Notes under the pieces: generated by a model
What the model saw: only the letters and a program-made list of their open reading frames with translations
Told to the model about the DNA's origin: nothing
The model's database searches: none
Assembly (NCBI GenBank): GCA_020428565.1
Contig: JAGQMT010000030.1
Coordinates: forward strand, 1 to 6,213
Source: Candidatus Saccharimonadota bacterium
Lineage (GTDB): Bacteria > Patescibacteriota > Saccharimonadia > Saccharimonadales > JACDBH01
DNA: 6,213 nucleotides
Direction: 5' to 3'
Shown: piece after piece, positions 1-5,670 of the stretch
Layout of the letters: every line of letters begins with the position of its first letter
Numbering within the stretch: the stretch's first letter is position 1
Position numbers and translations under genes: made by a program

Positions 1-960
1 ACCGCCACGGCCTTAGCGATAGATCATGACCAAGCCAAAGATTTATTAACAATTGGCCGACACCAAGCTTTGCGTATCAATACCCTCAAATCAGACGAAC
101 ATACCCTCGAAGAACTCACAGATTTGGGTTGGCAGGGCAGTCAGTTTGCATGGTACGAACATGGTTATAGTATTGACAAAGGCTTAGAAGCCGTCAGAGA
201 CAGCAGGCTGGTGCAAGACGGCAAAGTCTACATCCAAAATCCCGCTAGCTGGTTGCCGGTCATTTTACTCAATCCCCAACCAAACGAAACCATACTAGAC
301 GTCTGCTCAGCACCGGGTGGCAAGACCAGTCATATTGCCCAAGCTACGAATAATCAAGCCGAGATAACCGCCAATGATAATTCTCATCATCGACTAATCA
401 AACTCAAGACCAATCTAGGTCGGCTAGGCGTTACTAGCGTAGACTTTACGCTCTTTGATGCGCAATATCTCACCAAAAAACTTGGCAATATCAGCTTTGA
501 TAAAATACTCCTAGACGCACCATGCAGTGGCGAAGGTATGATGCAGCTAGACAACGACAAAGACTTGGCATATTGGTCCGTAGCCCAAATCAAACGCCTG
601 CAAATTTTACAGCGCAAACTCATGAATCAAGCATGGCAACTCCTCAAGCCCGGCGGAACACTTGTTTATAGTACCTGCACCATAGCCCCAGAAGAAAACG
701 AAGCAAACATAGACCACTTCCTCAAACGTCATGAAGATGCTCAGTTAATTGATCATGGATTTACTAACATACTGCCAAACATTACAAGCCCTGTCCTAAA
801 TTGGAATAATAAGCAGTATAGTCCAATCCTCGCCAAGACTCTTCGACTCAAACCCAGCCGACAAATTGAAGCATTTTTTGTAGCCAAAATCGCCAAAAGC
901 TCCAATCCAGCGCAATCAGCTTACTCTGGAATCGGATATCCAGCCATATCTAAATTATAA
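1..960 (+). CDS. RsmB/RsmF/NOP2-family RNA (cytosine-5) methyltransferase, 5' end outside window
   Basis: This enzyme transfers a methyl group from S-adenosylmethionine to C5 of a cytosine in rRNA or tRNA in the cytoplasm. The frame is open from base 1, and the residues before the TTG at 70 already fit the family N-terminus (RINTLK), so the true start lies upstream and that TTG is internal. 319 residues are visible. The SAM-binding motif DVCSAPGGK is at 298-324. Motif IV, DAPCSGEG, begins at 514, with its cysteine codon at 523. Motif VI, YSTCT, has the likely nucleophilic cysteine at 676-678. Both family cysteines are therefore present. The wording YIQNPAS and DAPCSGEG is closer to RsmF than to RsmB, but there is no C-terminal PUA-type extension. 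The conserved end (FFVAKI) falls near 891, and the last 20 or so residues are a poorly conserved tail overlapping the convergent gene. The family is clear; the target base cannot be told. Confidence 0.93.
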   Translation, partial: TATALAIDHDQAKDLLTIGRHQALRINTLKSDEHTLEELTDLGWQGSQFAWYEHGYSIDKGLEAVRDSRLVQDGKVYIQNPASWLPVILLNPQPNETILDVCSAPGGKTSHIAQATNNQAEITANDNSHHRLIKLKTNLGRLGVTSVDFTLFDAQYLTKKLGNISFDKILLDAPCSGEGMMQLDNDKDLAYWSVAQIKRLQILQRKLMNQAWQLLKPGGTLVYSTCTIAPEENEANIDHFLKRHEDAQLIDHGFTNILPNITSPVLNWNNKQYSPILAKTLRLKPSRQIEAFFVAKIAKSSNPAQSAYSGIGYPAISKL

Positions 961-2051
961 AAATGATAAGCTGGTTCACTCATCTCTAAATCACCTGATT
1001 GTACAATCTCGTCTTCCCGATAAGCAATTTTTGTACCGATCGTCAAACCAACCATTTGGCCTCTACCAGTGTTTGCAATCGATTCCATACCAGAAAAAAC
1101 AAAGTTACCCAGCGAATAAACAATCAATTTACCATTATAGACCTCCGTTGGCTGTATGACGTGTGGATGCCCACCAATCACCGCGTCAGCCCCCGCATCG
1201 ATCAACCAATGTCCCAGCTCCTGCTGTCTAGTATTATGCTGATTGAGCACAAATTCCGTACCCCAATGTGGCACTACAAACACAAAATCCGCCCCTTCAC
1301 TCCGAGCATTATCGATACTAGCCTGTAATTTTGTTTTGTCAAAAAAAGCGCTACCAGGTAAGCCAACTCCAGCATCAGAGAAACTATTTTCGAAGTCATT
1401 GAAGGCAATTATCGCTAGTTTTGCACTCACATCTGGTGCGTCATCAACACCAATCGGCTGAAGCTTCAGGTCCATAAGCAATGGCTGAAAAGCCGTATCT
1501 ATGTCAGCCCCGAGTCCAACATGAGTCAAGCCAGCGTTATCAAAATTTTGCAACATATCAAGCATCGCCAGTCGACCAAAATCCCCAGTATGGTTATTGG
1601 CCAAAACGTTAACATCAATCGGCACACTCTTGAGCGAATCCAATACAGCCAAAGGTGCATTAAAAGTATAACGCTTACTTGCTGGTGTCGTGGCGACGGC
1701 TGGATCGGCTATCACGGATTCTATATTTGCCACCTTCAAATCATAGGTATCAAGTATCGGACGCATTTTCTCAAATGGATCCTCGCCACCCAAAATCGCC
1801 GGACCTACAACCCTGCCCAACATCGTATCGCCCAAAAACACCACACTTGCACTGTATTCTATATTCCGTTCAACCAAGCTGTCCGTCACTAATATAGTTT
1901 GCGTATCCCAAACAGTCTGCCCAATCCCCAGCCAACTACGATTGAGTGAATAAAACAATCCACCCATTAACATCGCCCCAATCATCAAACACCACCAAAA
2001 GCGTCCAAACAATCGCCAAGACCGAACCTTCACACCATGTATATATTTCAT
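921..2051 (-). CDS. CapA/PgsA-family protein (poly-gamma-glutamate capsule type, metallophosphatase fold), membrane anchored
   Basis: The 376-residue protein has a short basic N-terminus, one membrane segment at about residues 17-36, and then a complete CapA (PGA_cap) domain, predicted outside the membrane. Motifs in order are GDTMLGR (74-80), NIES (109-112), NNHTGDFG (152-159), HWGTE (262-266), GGHPH (293-297) and YSLGNF (312-317). The Asp, Asn and His residues of these motifs are the expected metal ligands of this calcineurin-like fold. In Bacillus the family member takes part in poly-gamma-glutamate synthesis or anchoring, but the family is broad and no capB or capC partner is visible here, so the substrate is unknown. 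The ATG at 2049-2051 is chosen because it precedes the basic stretch and membrane helix; GAGG lies only one base upstream. The gene converges with the methyltransferase gene and overlaps its end by 40 bases. It is divergent from the surface-protein gene. Confidence 0.93.
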   Translation of the reverse strand: MKYIHGVKVRSWRLFGRFWWCLMIGAMLMGGLFYSLNRSWLGIGQTVWDTQTILVTDSLVERNIEYSASVVFLGDTMLGRVVGPAILGGEDPFEKMRPILDTYDLKVANIESVIADPAVATTPASKRYTFNAPLAVLDSLKSVPIDVNVLANNHTGDFGRLAMLDMLQNFDNAGLTHVGLGADIDTAFQPLLMDLKLQPIGVDDAPDVSAKLAIIAFNDFENSFSDAGVGLPGSAFFDKTKLQASIDNARSEGADFVFVVPHWGTEFVLNQHNTRQQELGHWLIDAGADAVIGGHPHVIQPTEVYNGKLIVYSLGNFVFSGMESIANTGRGQMVGLTIGTKIAYREDEIVQSGDLEMSEPAYHFYNLDMAGYPIPE

Positions 2052-2052
2052 A

Positions 2053-2056
2053 CCTC
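2053..2056 (-). promoter_or_regulatory. GAGG close to the capA-like start (weak or abnormal ribosome binding site)
   Basis: On the minus strand GAGG is followed by a single T and then the ATG at 2051. A spacing of one base is too short for normal Shine-Dalgarno pairing, so either initiation does not depend on it or the start is used inefficiently. No better in-frame start with a well-spaced site was found: the GTG at codon 7 would be 19 bases away. An AT-rich stretch just upstream (2060-2068) resembles a -10 box, but I find no -35 at a proper distance. Confidence 0.3.
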
Positions 2057-2112
2057 AATAATATAATATGACCAAGCACACATGCTACATTTTGTAATCA
2101 TGAAATAATCGG

Positions 2113-2141
2113 TTGAATCCCAACACCACCTACAGTATAGT
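2113..2141 (+). promoter_or_regulatory. Sigma70-type promoter for the surface-protein gene
   Basis: TTGAAT (2113-2118) and TATAGT (2136-2141) are separated by exactly 17 bases. Each differs from consensus by one or two bases. Transcription would begin near 2148, giving a leader of about 33 bases that contains the AGGAG site. It is the best-formed promoter in the window. It lies in the divergent region between the CapA-like gene and this gene. Confidence 0.65.
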
Positions 2142-2167
2142 TAAACGTAAGCATAATTTATAAATAT

Positions 2168-2172
2168 AGGAG
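2168..2172 (+). promoter_or_regulatory. Ribosome binding site AGGAG
   Basis: AGGAG stands nine bases ahead of the ATG at 2182 and fixes that start. By contrast, no such site precedes the ATG at 3631 further down the same reading frame. Confidence 0.75.
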
Positions 2173-2181
2173 TAACAAATT

Positions 2182-3525
2182 ATGAATCCGGATAATAGTA
2201 ATCCACCGGCTGGCAGTAGCACAGATCCTGGTGCATCATCCAGTGTCCCAGAAATAGCACCGCCAAGCCCCGAAACCCAGCCAATTACGCCGTCAACAAC
2301 GACGGTTCCGCCGACGCTTCAACCAGTTGTCACACCACAGCCAATTACGACACCACAACCCGTAGCTACGCCTCAGCCAGTCATCACGCCTCAGCCAGTC
2401 ACGACTCCAACAGACGTGATACAACCAGCCCCTCAACCATCAACACCCCAAGATATGACAAACGGTCAAATGTCTACAAACATAATCACCCCGACAAACA
2501 ATGCGTCCACTATACCAGGCCTAGGCCAAACACAGCCCAATACCCCAGCCCAAGGTCCAATTATCAACGGACAACCAGCACCAACAATTAGTGGCACCGG
2601 CCCTAACCTCAACGGATTTAATGCAAATACTCATAAGCATTCAGTCAAAAAAACACTCATCATCCCAGCGGTCATGATTGCTGTCCTATTATTGGGCATT
2701 GGAGGCTACGTTTTTGGTCTATATCTTCCCAACAAGCCCAACAATGTCTGGAGTACTGGACTCAAACGAACAGGCAAGCAACTTGATGCAATCGTCGAGA
2801 AACTCAGCGATCCCGAAGCAATGAAAACCCTCACAAAAAACAAACTCGCTATTTCGGGCAAGTACACCTCCGATGGCGGGACTATCTCGGGCAATTTAGA
2901 ATCAAAATACGACAAGACCAACACCGATAGCACCCTCAAGCTCGAGGCATCTTCGTCATACCTAGATCAAGATATCGATATCACCATAGACCTAAAAACG
3001 CAGATTGTCGAAAATGCCATTTGGCCAAATACTTACTTTCGTCTAAACGGCTTTGATTCGTTTGGACTAGAATCTTACGGTGTAGATACACAGTTATTTA
3101 ACAACAAATGGATATCCATCGAACAAGACGACTACAAAGATCTCTTAGGACAAACGCTTAATAGCGACGAACAGGCCGAAGAAAACATTACCCAAGACGA
3201 AATCATGACCCTAGTAGCCGATATTTCCAGTGTCAATAATGAATATATATTTACCGACGACACTTCCAAGGCTGTAATCGTAGCAGATAAATTTGTCGGC
3301 ACAGAAGAGTCCGAAGGCATCACGGCTAACCGTTATGAAGCCAGCATCAACCAAGCCAATACCGTGCTTTATTGCAAAGCCTTGACCGAGAAACTTTATA
3401 GCAACGCCACCTATACAAAATTCGTCTTTGATGAGTCCGATGACATCGACAAAGCCAAAGAAAAAGATCAAGAGAGTTGTGAAACAAACAACGATGAATC
3501 TACCGACACTAATTCCAACCAGTAA
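2182..3525 (+). CDS. Single-pass surface protein with Pro/Thr-rich cytoplasmic tail; N-terminal part of a gene ended by an in-frame TAA
   Basis: I do not recognise a named family. The 447 residues begin with about 150 residues rich in Pro, Thr, Gln and Asn, including a five-fold hexapeptide repeat (residues 46-75). Basic residues (K152, K156, K157) and one hydrophobic helix (about 158-181) follow. By the positive-inside rule the tail is cytoplasmic and the rest is outside. The outer part alternates beta-strand-like segments (ISGNLESKY, STLKLEAS, IDITIDLKT) with NTYFRLNG, somewhat like LolA/LppX-type lipoprotein-carrier folds; that resemblance is an impression only. Cysteines are at residues 398 and 433. 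Start: ATG with AGGAG nine bases upstream. The reading frame continues without another stop to 4170 after the TAA at 3523, so this product is probably a truncated form of a 662-codon gene. Role unknown; a cell-surface function is likely. Confidence 0.85.
   Translation: MNPDNSNPPAGSSTDPGASSSVPEIAPPSPETQPITPSTTTVPPTLQPVVTPQPITTPQPVATPQPVITPQPVTTPTDVIQPAPQPSTPQDMTNGQMSTNIITPTNNASTIPGLGQTQPNTPAQGPIINGQPAPTISGTGPNLNGFNANTHKHSVKKTLIIPAVMIAVLLLGIGGYVFGLYLPNKPNNVWSTGLKRTGKQLDAIVEKLSDPEAMKTLTKNKLAISGKYTSDGGTISGNLESKYDKTNTDSTLKLEASSSYLDQDIDITIDLKTQIVENAIWPNTYFRLNGFDSFGLESYGVDTQLFNNKWISIEQDDYKDLLGQTLNSDEQAEENITQDEIMTLVADISSVNNEYIFTDDTSKAVIVADKFVGTEESEGITANRYEASINQANTVLYCKALTEKLYSNATYTKFVFDESDDIDKAKEKDQESCETNNDESTDTNSNQ
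2317..2406 (+). repeat. Five tandem 18-base units coding a PQPxxT hexapeptide repeat
   Basis: Units start at 2317, 2335, 2353, 2371 and 2389. They encode LQPVVT, PQPITT, PQPVAT, PQPVIT and PQPVTT. Units 4 and 5 share the same first 12 bases, which suggests recent duplication or slippage. The repeat lies in the predicted cytoplasmic tail of the surface protein, an unusual side for a Pro/Thr repeat that would more commonly be a wall-spanning linker. Confidence 0.85.
3523..3525 (+). other. In-frame TAA interrupting the surface-protein gene
   Basis: Frame is identical on both sides: 2182 and 3631 are both in frame 1, and no other stop occurs from 2182 to 4168. The 35 codons after it read as ordinary protein, beginning FEIWIDKHYKLIHKIRI, a strand-like pattern that would be strange in a spacer. 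A single base change from a sense codon such as TAT, TAC, CAA or GAA would explain it. It could be a true nonsense mutation, a strain or assembly variant, or a readthrough site. Confidence 0.7.
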
Positions 3526-3630
3526 TTTGAAATATGGATAGATAAGCACTACAAGCTCATACACAAAATCCGTATTACAGAGACTAAAGAAGACCAAACC
3601 AATGGCACTAGCCTACAAGAACTCTGTATC

Positions 3631-4170
3631 ATGAATTATGGTTCAAATCACAATGGTAACGCTCCACCAGAGGGCTATTGTACTGAACCAGAAGAGGAGG
3701 AACAAACAACCAGTACAGCATATTACGAATTTGGCCAAATCTACAAAGACAACGACGAACTAAAGTTATTTGCCAATAGTGCTGACGATACAAAATCCAA
3801 AGCATACGAAGTCAAATCCAGTATCAGCATCAACATCAACGATCTATCCATCAACGGGACAATAGATTACGAAGACAAATCCACTAATGGCGAAAATGGT
3901 AAATTCAACGGTACTATCAGCACAACAGCATATGATGGTGAGATTGATTCCAGCAAGCCAGCAGACACAATTTCCATTACTCAACTACTAGAAAACCTCA
4001 GCCTCAACGGCGGTTCTGGACAATCTACCAATACACAATACCAAACCGAAGAAGGGTACGACTGGTCAGACTACGGGGAAAGTCTAGGTGCATCTACCGA
4101 AAGCGACAGCCTAAGCGCCAGCCCAATTCAAGCTATCATCAACAAATTCCGATCCATCGTCAATAGATAG
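3631..4170 (+). pseudogene. C-terminal part of the interrupted surface protein
   Basis: From the ATG at 3631 this is 179 residues, but sense codons in the same frame run back to 3526, so I read it as the distal third of the gene starting at 2182. The ATG has no Shine-Dalgarno sequence, and no other start codon occurs between 3526 and 3630. Content continues the style of the upstream part: acidic, Asn/Ser/Thr-rich, with strand-like repeats (SSISININDLSINGTIDYEDKS, then KFNGTIST). Two cysteines, at 3625-3627 and 3679-3681, flank a Gly/Asn-rich loop and could pair with each other or with the two cysteines before the stop. No signal peptide or membrane helix of its own is present, so translated alone it would stay in the cytoplasm, where it makes little sense. 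The end is a TAG at 4168-4170 after a short basic helix. An independent small gene remains possible but less likely. Confidence 0.6.
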
Positions 4171-4210
4171 CTACCGACCACCCATCACACCCGCCCACAC
4201 CCTATGGTCA

Positions 4211-4275
4211 GGTCAAGCAAAGCGCAATGTTGTCCACTTATCCACAGTTAAGACACATTGCCTTTTGACTTGACC
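4211..4275. repeat. Long imperfect inverted repeat, 24-base arms, 17-base loop
   Basis: The left arm 4211-4234 and right arm 4252-4275 are reverse complements at 21 positions. The paired blocks are GGTCAAG/CTTGACC, CAAA/TTTG, GCAATGT/ACATTGC and GTC/GAC. One base is unpaired on each side, and one further position would be a G-U pair in RNA. The loop 4235-4251 holds most of the DnaA-box sequence. There is no run of T directly after the right arm, so it is not a standard intrinsic terminator. An operator, a structured RNA element or a small repeat unit are all possible. Confidence 0.75.
4238..4246 (+). promoter_or_regulatory. Perfect DnaA box TTATCCACA, with an overlapping near-match
   Basis: TTATCCACA matches the bacterial DnaA 9-mer consensus exactly. 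Directly before it, TTGTCCACT (4230-4238) matches at eight of nine positions to the accepted variant TTGTCCACA. The box lies in the loop of the inverted repeat, upstream of a hypothetical gene and about 1.4 kb before dnaX. Only this one perfect box was seen in the window, so it does not look like a full origin; a DnaA-controlled promoter is the more modest reading. Confidence 0.5.
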
Positions 4276-4300
4276 GCAGTGGTATGCTAGTGTTAAGAAT
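4265..4300 (+). promoter_or_regulatory. Possible promoter of the 4361 gene
   Basis: TTGACT (4265-4270) and TTGACC (4270-4275) are good -35 sequences. The best -10, TATGCT (4283-4288), is too close to either (12 or 7 bases). At normal spacing the candidates are TAGTGT (4288-4293) or TAAGAA (4294-4299), both weak. TTGCCT (4258-4263) with TATGCT has 19 bases. A promoter here is likely, but its exact elements are not settled. The -35 candidates lie inside the right arm of the inverted repeat. Confidence 0.35.
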
Positions 4301-4360
4301 AAGAACACTAAGATAAGAGTTCTATTATTATAAAATTGCGAGAAAGAAAAAGTAAAAGCT

Positions 4361-4867
4361 ATGGTGGAGTTACCAGAGAAGCAAGTCAAGAGACTTAAGG
4401 CCTTGATACAAGAGGCCGAAACCAATCTAGCAGCTGCTAGAGAATTATTAGTTAGCCTAATCGGAGAGAAAGTTGTTTCTACTCCAATACCAACAGAAGA
4501 ACCCCTCGGCAGAATCATAGAGGGTGTATTTGACGGTCAAAATATGGTTGGATCGGATTCGAAAATGTATCCAGTACCAGCCAATTATGCCAGCAAGTCC
4601 AAATTAGTTCAAGGTGATATCCTCAAACTCACCATAGCAGATGATGGTGCGTTGCTGTATAAGCAAATCGGACCAATACCACGTCGACAAATCATGGGTA
4701 CACTTGTACAAAAAGAAGGTCACTACATTGTCGTTGTCGGCACCAAAGAATACCGAGTATTATTAGCCAGCGTAACTTATTTCAAGGCCAAACCCGGTGA
4801 TCAAGTCAGTATCAACGTACCAGAAGATGGCAATGCCGAGTGGGCAGCCCTAGAAGCAGCTCTATAG
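4361..4867 (+). CDS. Conserved hypothetical protein: coiled-coil N-terminus plus beta-rich domain
   Basis: The 168-residue soluble protein has no signal peptide or membrane helix. Residues 4-36 form a charged, heptad-like helix (KQVKRLKALIQEAETNLAAA), likely a coiled coil for self-association. A short Pro/Thr linker (41-48) leads to a beta-rich domain (about 50-155) with two similar halves: GRIIEGVFDGQNMVG to LKLTI, and RRQIMGTLVQKEGHYIVVVG to VSINV. Each could be a small barrel of the OB or SH3 type. From memory, close relatives with the phrase YPVPANYASKSKL occur widely in Candidate Phyla Radiation genomes without known function. Nucleic-acid binding is a guess from the barrel-like pattern. 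The ATG is the first in frame after a stop at 4331; only a poor GAGAAAG lies 14 bases upstream. The gene lies 47 bases before the phosphatidyltransferase gene and may be co-transcribed with it. Confidence 0.85.
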   Translation: MVELPEKQVKRLKALIQEAETNLAAARELLVSLIGEKVVSTPIPTEEPLGRIIEGVFDGQNMVGSDSKMYPVPANYASKSKLVQGDILKLTIADDGALLYKQIGPIPRRQIMGTLVQKEGHYIVVVGTKEYRVLLASVTYFKAKPGDQVSINVPEDGNAEWAALEAAL

Positions 4868-4914
4868 CCAGCAATAAAGTTCATCAGACCATATAACCCT
4901 TAATACCCAACAAT

Positions 4915-5586
4915 ATGAGTGAGATTCCAGATACAATCCATCCATCCACAGCACAATATGAGCTAACAGATAATCCCAATAATTGGCAACTAATCGCTAG
5001 GACTACAAAAGGTATAGTAACCCCAGCCAATGCTATAGACACAGTAGCAATAGCTGGAGCTAAATATGGTATCGATCACCTCGATTCAACAAAAGGTCGA
5101 CTCATCACAGCCTTATCATTCACAACTGATTTCTTTGACGGCCGAATCGCAAGAGCAACTGGTACTCAAAGCCCCCTCGGCGAAGCCGTTGATGCAGGAG
5201 GCGACAAACTCAAACTTGCGTATGGAGCCGTCAAGCTCTGGCGCGCTGGTCTAGTCGACAAACCATTACTAACTGCCGTAGTTGCGCAAAATACCGCTAA
5301 CGCAGGACTAACCTTAGCCGACCGCAAACTCAATCAAAAACCCGCCATTCATCCGACAAAAATTGGTAAACTCAGCTTCTTTGCCCAAGAACTTGGTATC
5401 GGCATCAATACAGCGGGACATTTTATCAATGACAAAAAACCAAGAACAGGCAACACACTCAGACTTATGGGAAATATCATCGGATTCACAGGCTTTGCTA
5501 TGGGAACAGTGGCCACAAAAGGCTATTTTGATACACTTTGCGCATCGCGTACCGATACCAAAGGTCCAATTGACATCGTCTACTAA
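4915..5586 (+). CDS. CDP-alcohol phosphatidyltransferase family protein
   Basis: Members of this membrane family replace the CMP of a CDP-alcohol, usually CDP-diacylglycerol, with another alcohol to make phospholipids such as phosphatidylglycerol phosphate or cardiolipin. The whole signature D-x2-D-G-x2-A-R-x8-G-x3-D-x3-D is present: D72, D75, G76, A79, R80, G89, D93 and D97. The four Asp residues bind the metal ions and act in catalysis. Length (223 residues) is near the family norm. The oddity is that helices around the motif are weakly hydrophobic. Segments at about 35-53, 118-135, 152-170 and 184-205 could be membrane helices, but they carry Gln, Asn, Lys and His. The substrate alcohol cannot be told. 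The ATG at 4915 has no Shine-Dalgarno sequence; a TATAAC at 4892 might give a very short leader. The gene follows the hypothetical gene and precedes dnaX in the same direction. Confidence 0.85.
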   Translation: MSEIPDTIHPSTAQYELTDNPNNWQLIARTTKGIVTPANAIDTVAIAGAKYGIDHLDSTKGRLITALSFTTDFFDGRIARATGTQSPLGEAVDAGGDKLKLAYGAVKLWRAGLVDKPLLTAVVAQNTANAGLTLADRKLNQKPAIHPTKIGKLSFFAQELGIGINTAGHFINDKKPRTGNTLRLMGNIIGFTGFAMGTVATKGYFDTLCASRTDTKGPIDIVY

Positions 5587-5641
5587 CTGTCCAAGATTGT
5601 TGTAAAACAACTAAATCAATGCAAAAAACCCCACTAGACTG

Positions 5642-5647
5642 TATAAT
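5642..5647 (+). promoter_or_regulatory. Possible -10 box of dnaX
   Basis: A perfect TATAAT preceded directly by TG lies 23 bases before the ATG at 5671, which would give a leader of about 17 bases. No convincing -35 is found at 16-18 bases upstream (the sequence there is A-rich), so it may be weak, extended-type or fortuitous. Its place in the 84-base gap suggests dnaX has its own promoter besides any readthrough from the gene before. Confidence 0.4.
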
Positions 5648-5662
5648 ACATACGTAAACTAC

Positions 5663-5667
5663 GGAGG
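5663..5667 (+). promoter_or_regulatory. Ribosome binding site GGAGG of dnaX, short spacing
   Basis: GGAGG ends three bases before the ATG at 5671, which is shorter than the usual 5-9. The start is nevertheless supported because MSTALYRKYRSK is the typical DnaX N-terminus. Confidence 0.6.
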
Positions 5668-5670
5668 GTC

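Larger units (their letters stand above)
4171..4360. other. Intergenic region with inverted repeat, DnaA box and promoter-like sequence
   Basis: This 190-base stretch carries no open frame of note. It begins C-rich (4171-4203), then holds the inverted repeat described separately, then TTGACTTGACC, TATGCT and purine-rich AAGAA/TAAGAT repeats up to the start at 4361. A small 5-base inverted repeat (AGAAC at 4302-4306, GTTCT at 4319-4323) lies in the probable leader of the next gene. Confidence 0.7.

Noticed and set aside
999..1897. Plus-strand open frames inside the CapA-like gene
   Set aside because: They are shadows of a gene with all its conserved motifs on the minus strand; their Cys/His/Arg-rich translations match no family.
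2317..2406. CRISPR-like or non-coding tandem repeat
   Set aside because: The period is 18 bases, in frame, without unique spacers, and codes a regular hexapeptide.
3523..3525. Recoded genetic code explaining the in-frame stop
   Set aside because: Recoding known in related phyla concerns TGA, while this is TAA. TAA also ends the methyltransferase, CapA-like and phosphatidyltransferase genes here at sensible positions.
3211..3597. 128-residue minus-strand open frame across the TAA
   Set aside because: It is antisense to coding sequence, has no ribosome binding site or recognisable domain, and its Val/Phe-rich composition is what the complement of Asp/Glu/Lys/Asn-rich codons gives.
4224..4266. 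Intrinsic terminator for the surface-protein gene
   Set aside because: The loop is 17 bases and the CTTTT tail lies within the larger stem, not after it. A terminator role is not excluded but the form is not standard.
5599..5611. Hairpin GTTGT-AAA-ACAAC after the phosphatidyltransferase gene as an intrinsic terminator
   Set aside because: The stem is only 5 pairs and AT-rich, and no T run follows on the plus strand. The A6 run at 5623 would be a T run only for the minus strand, and no GC stem precedes it there.
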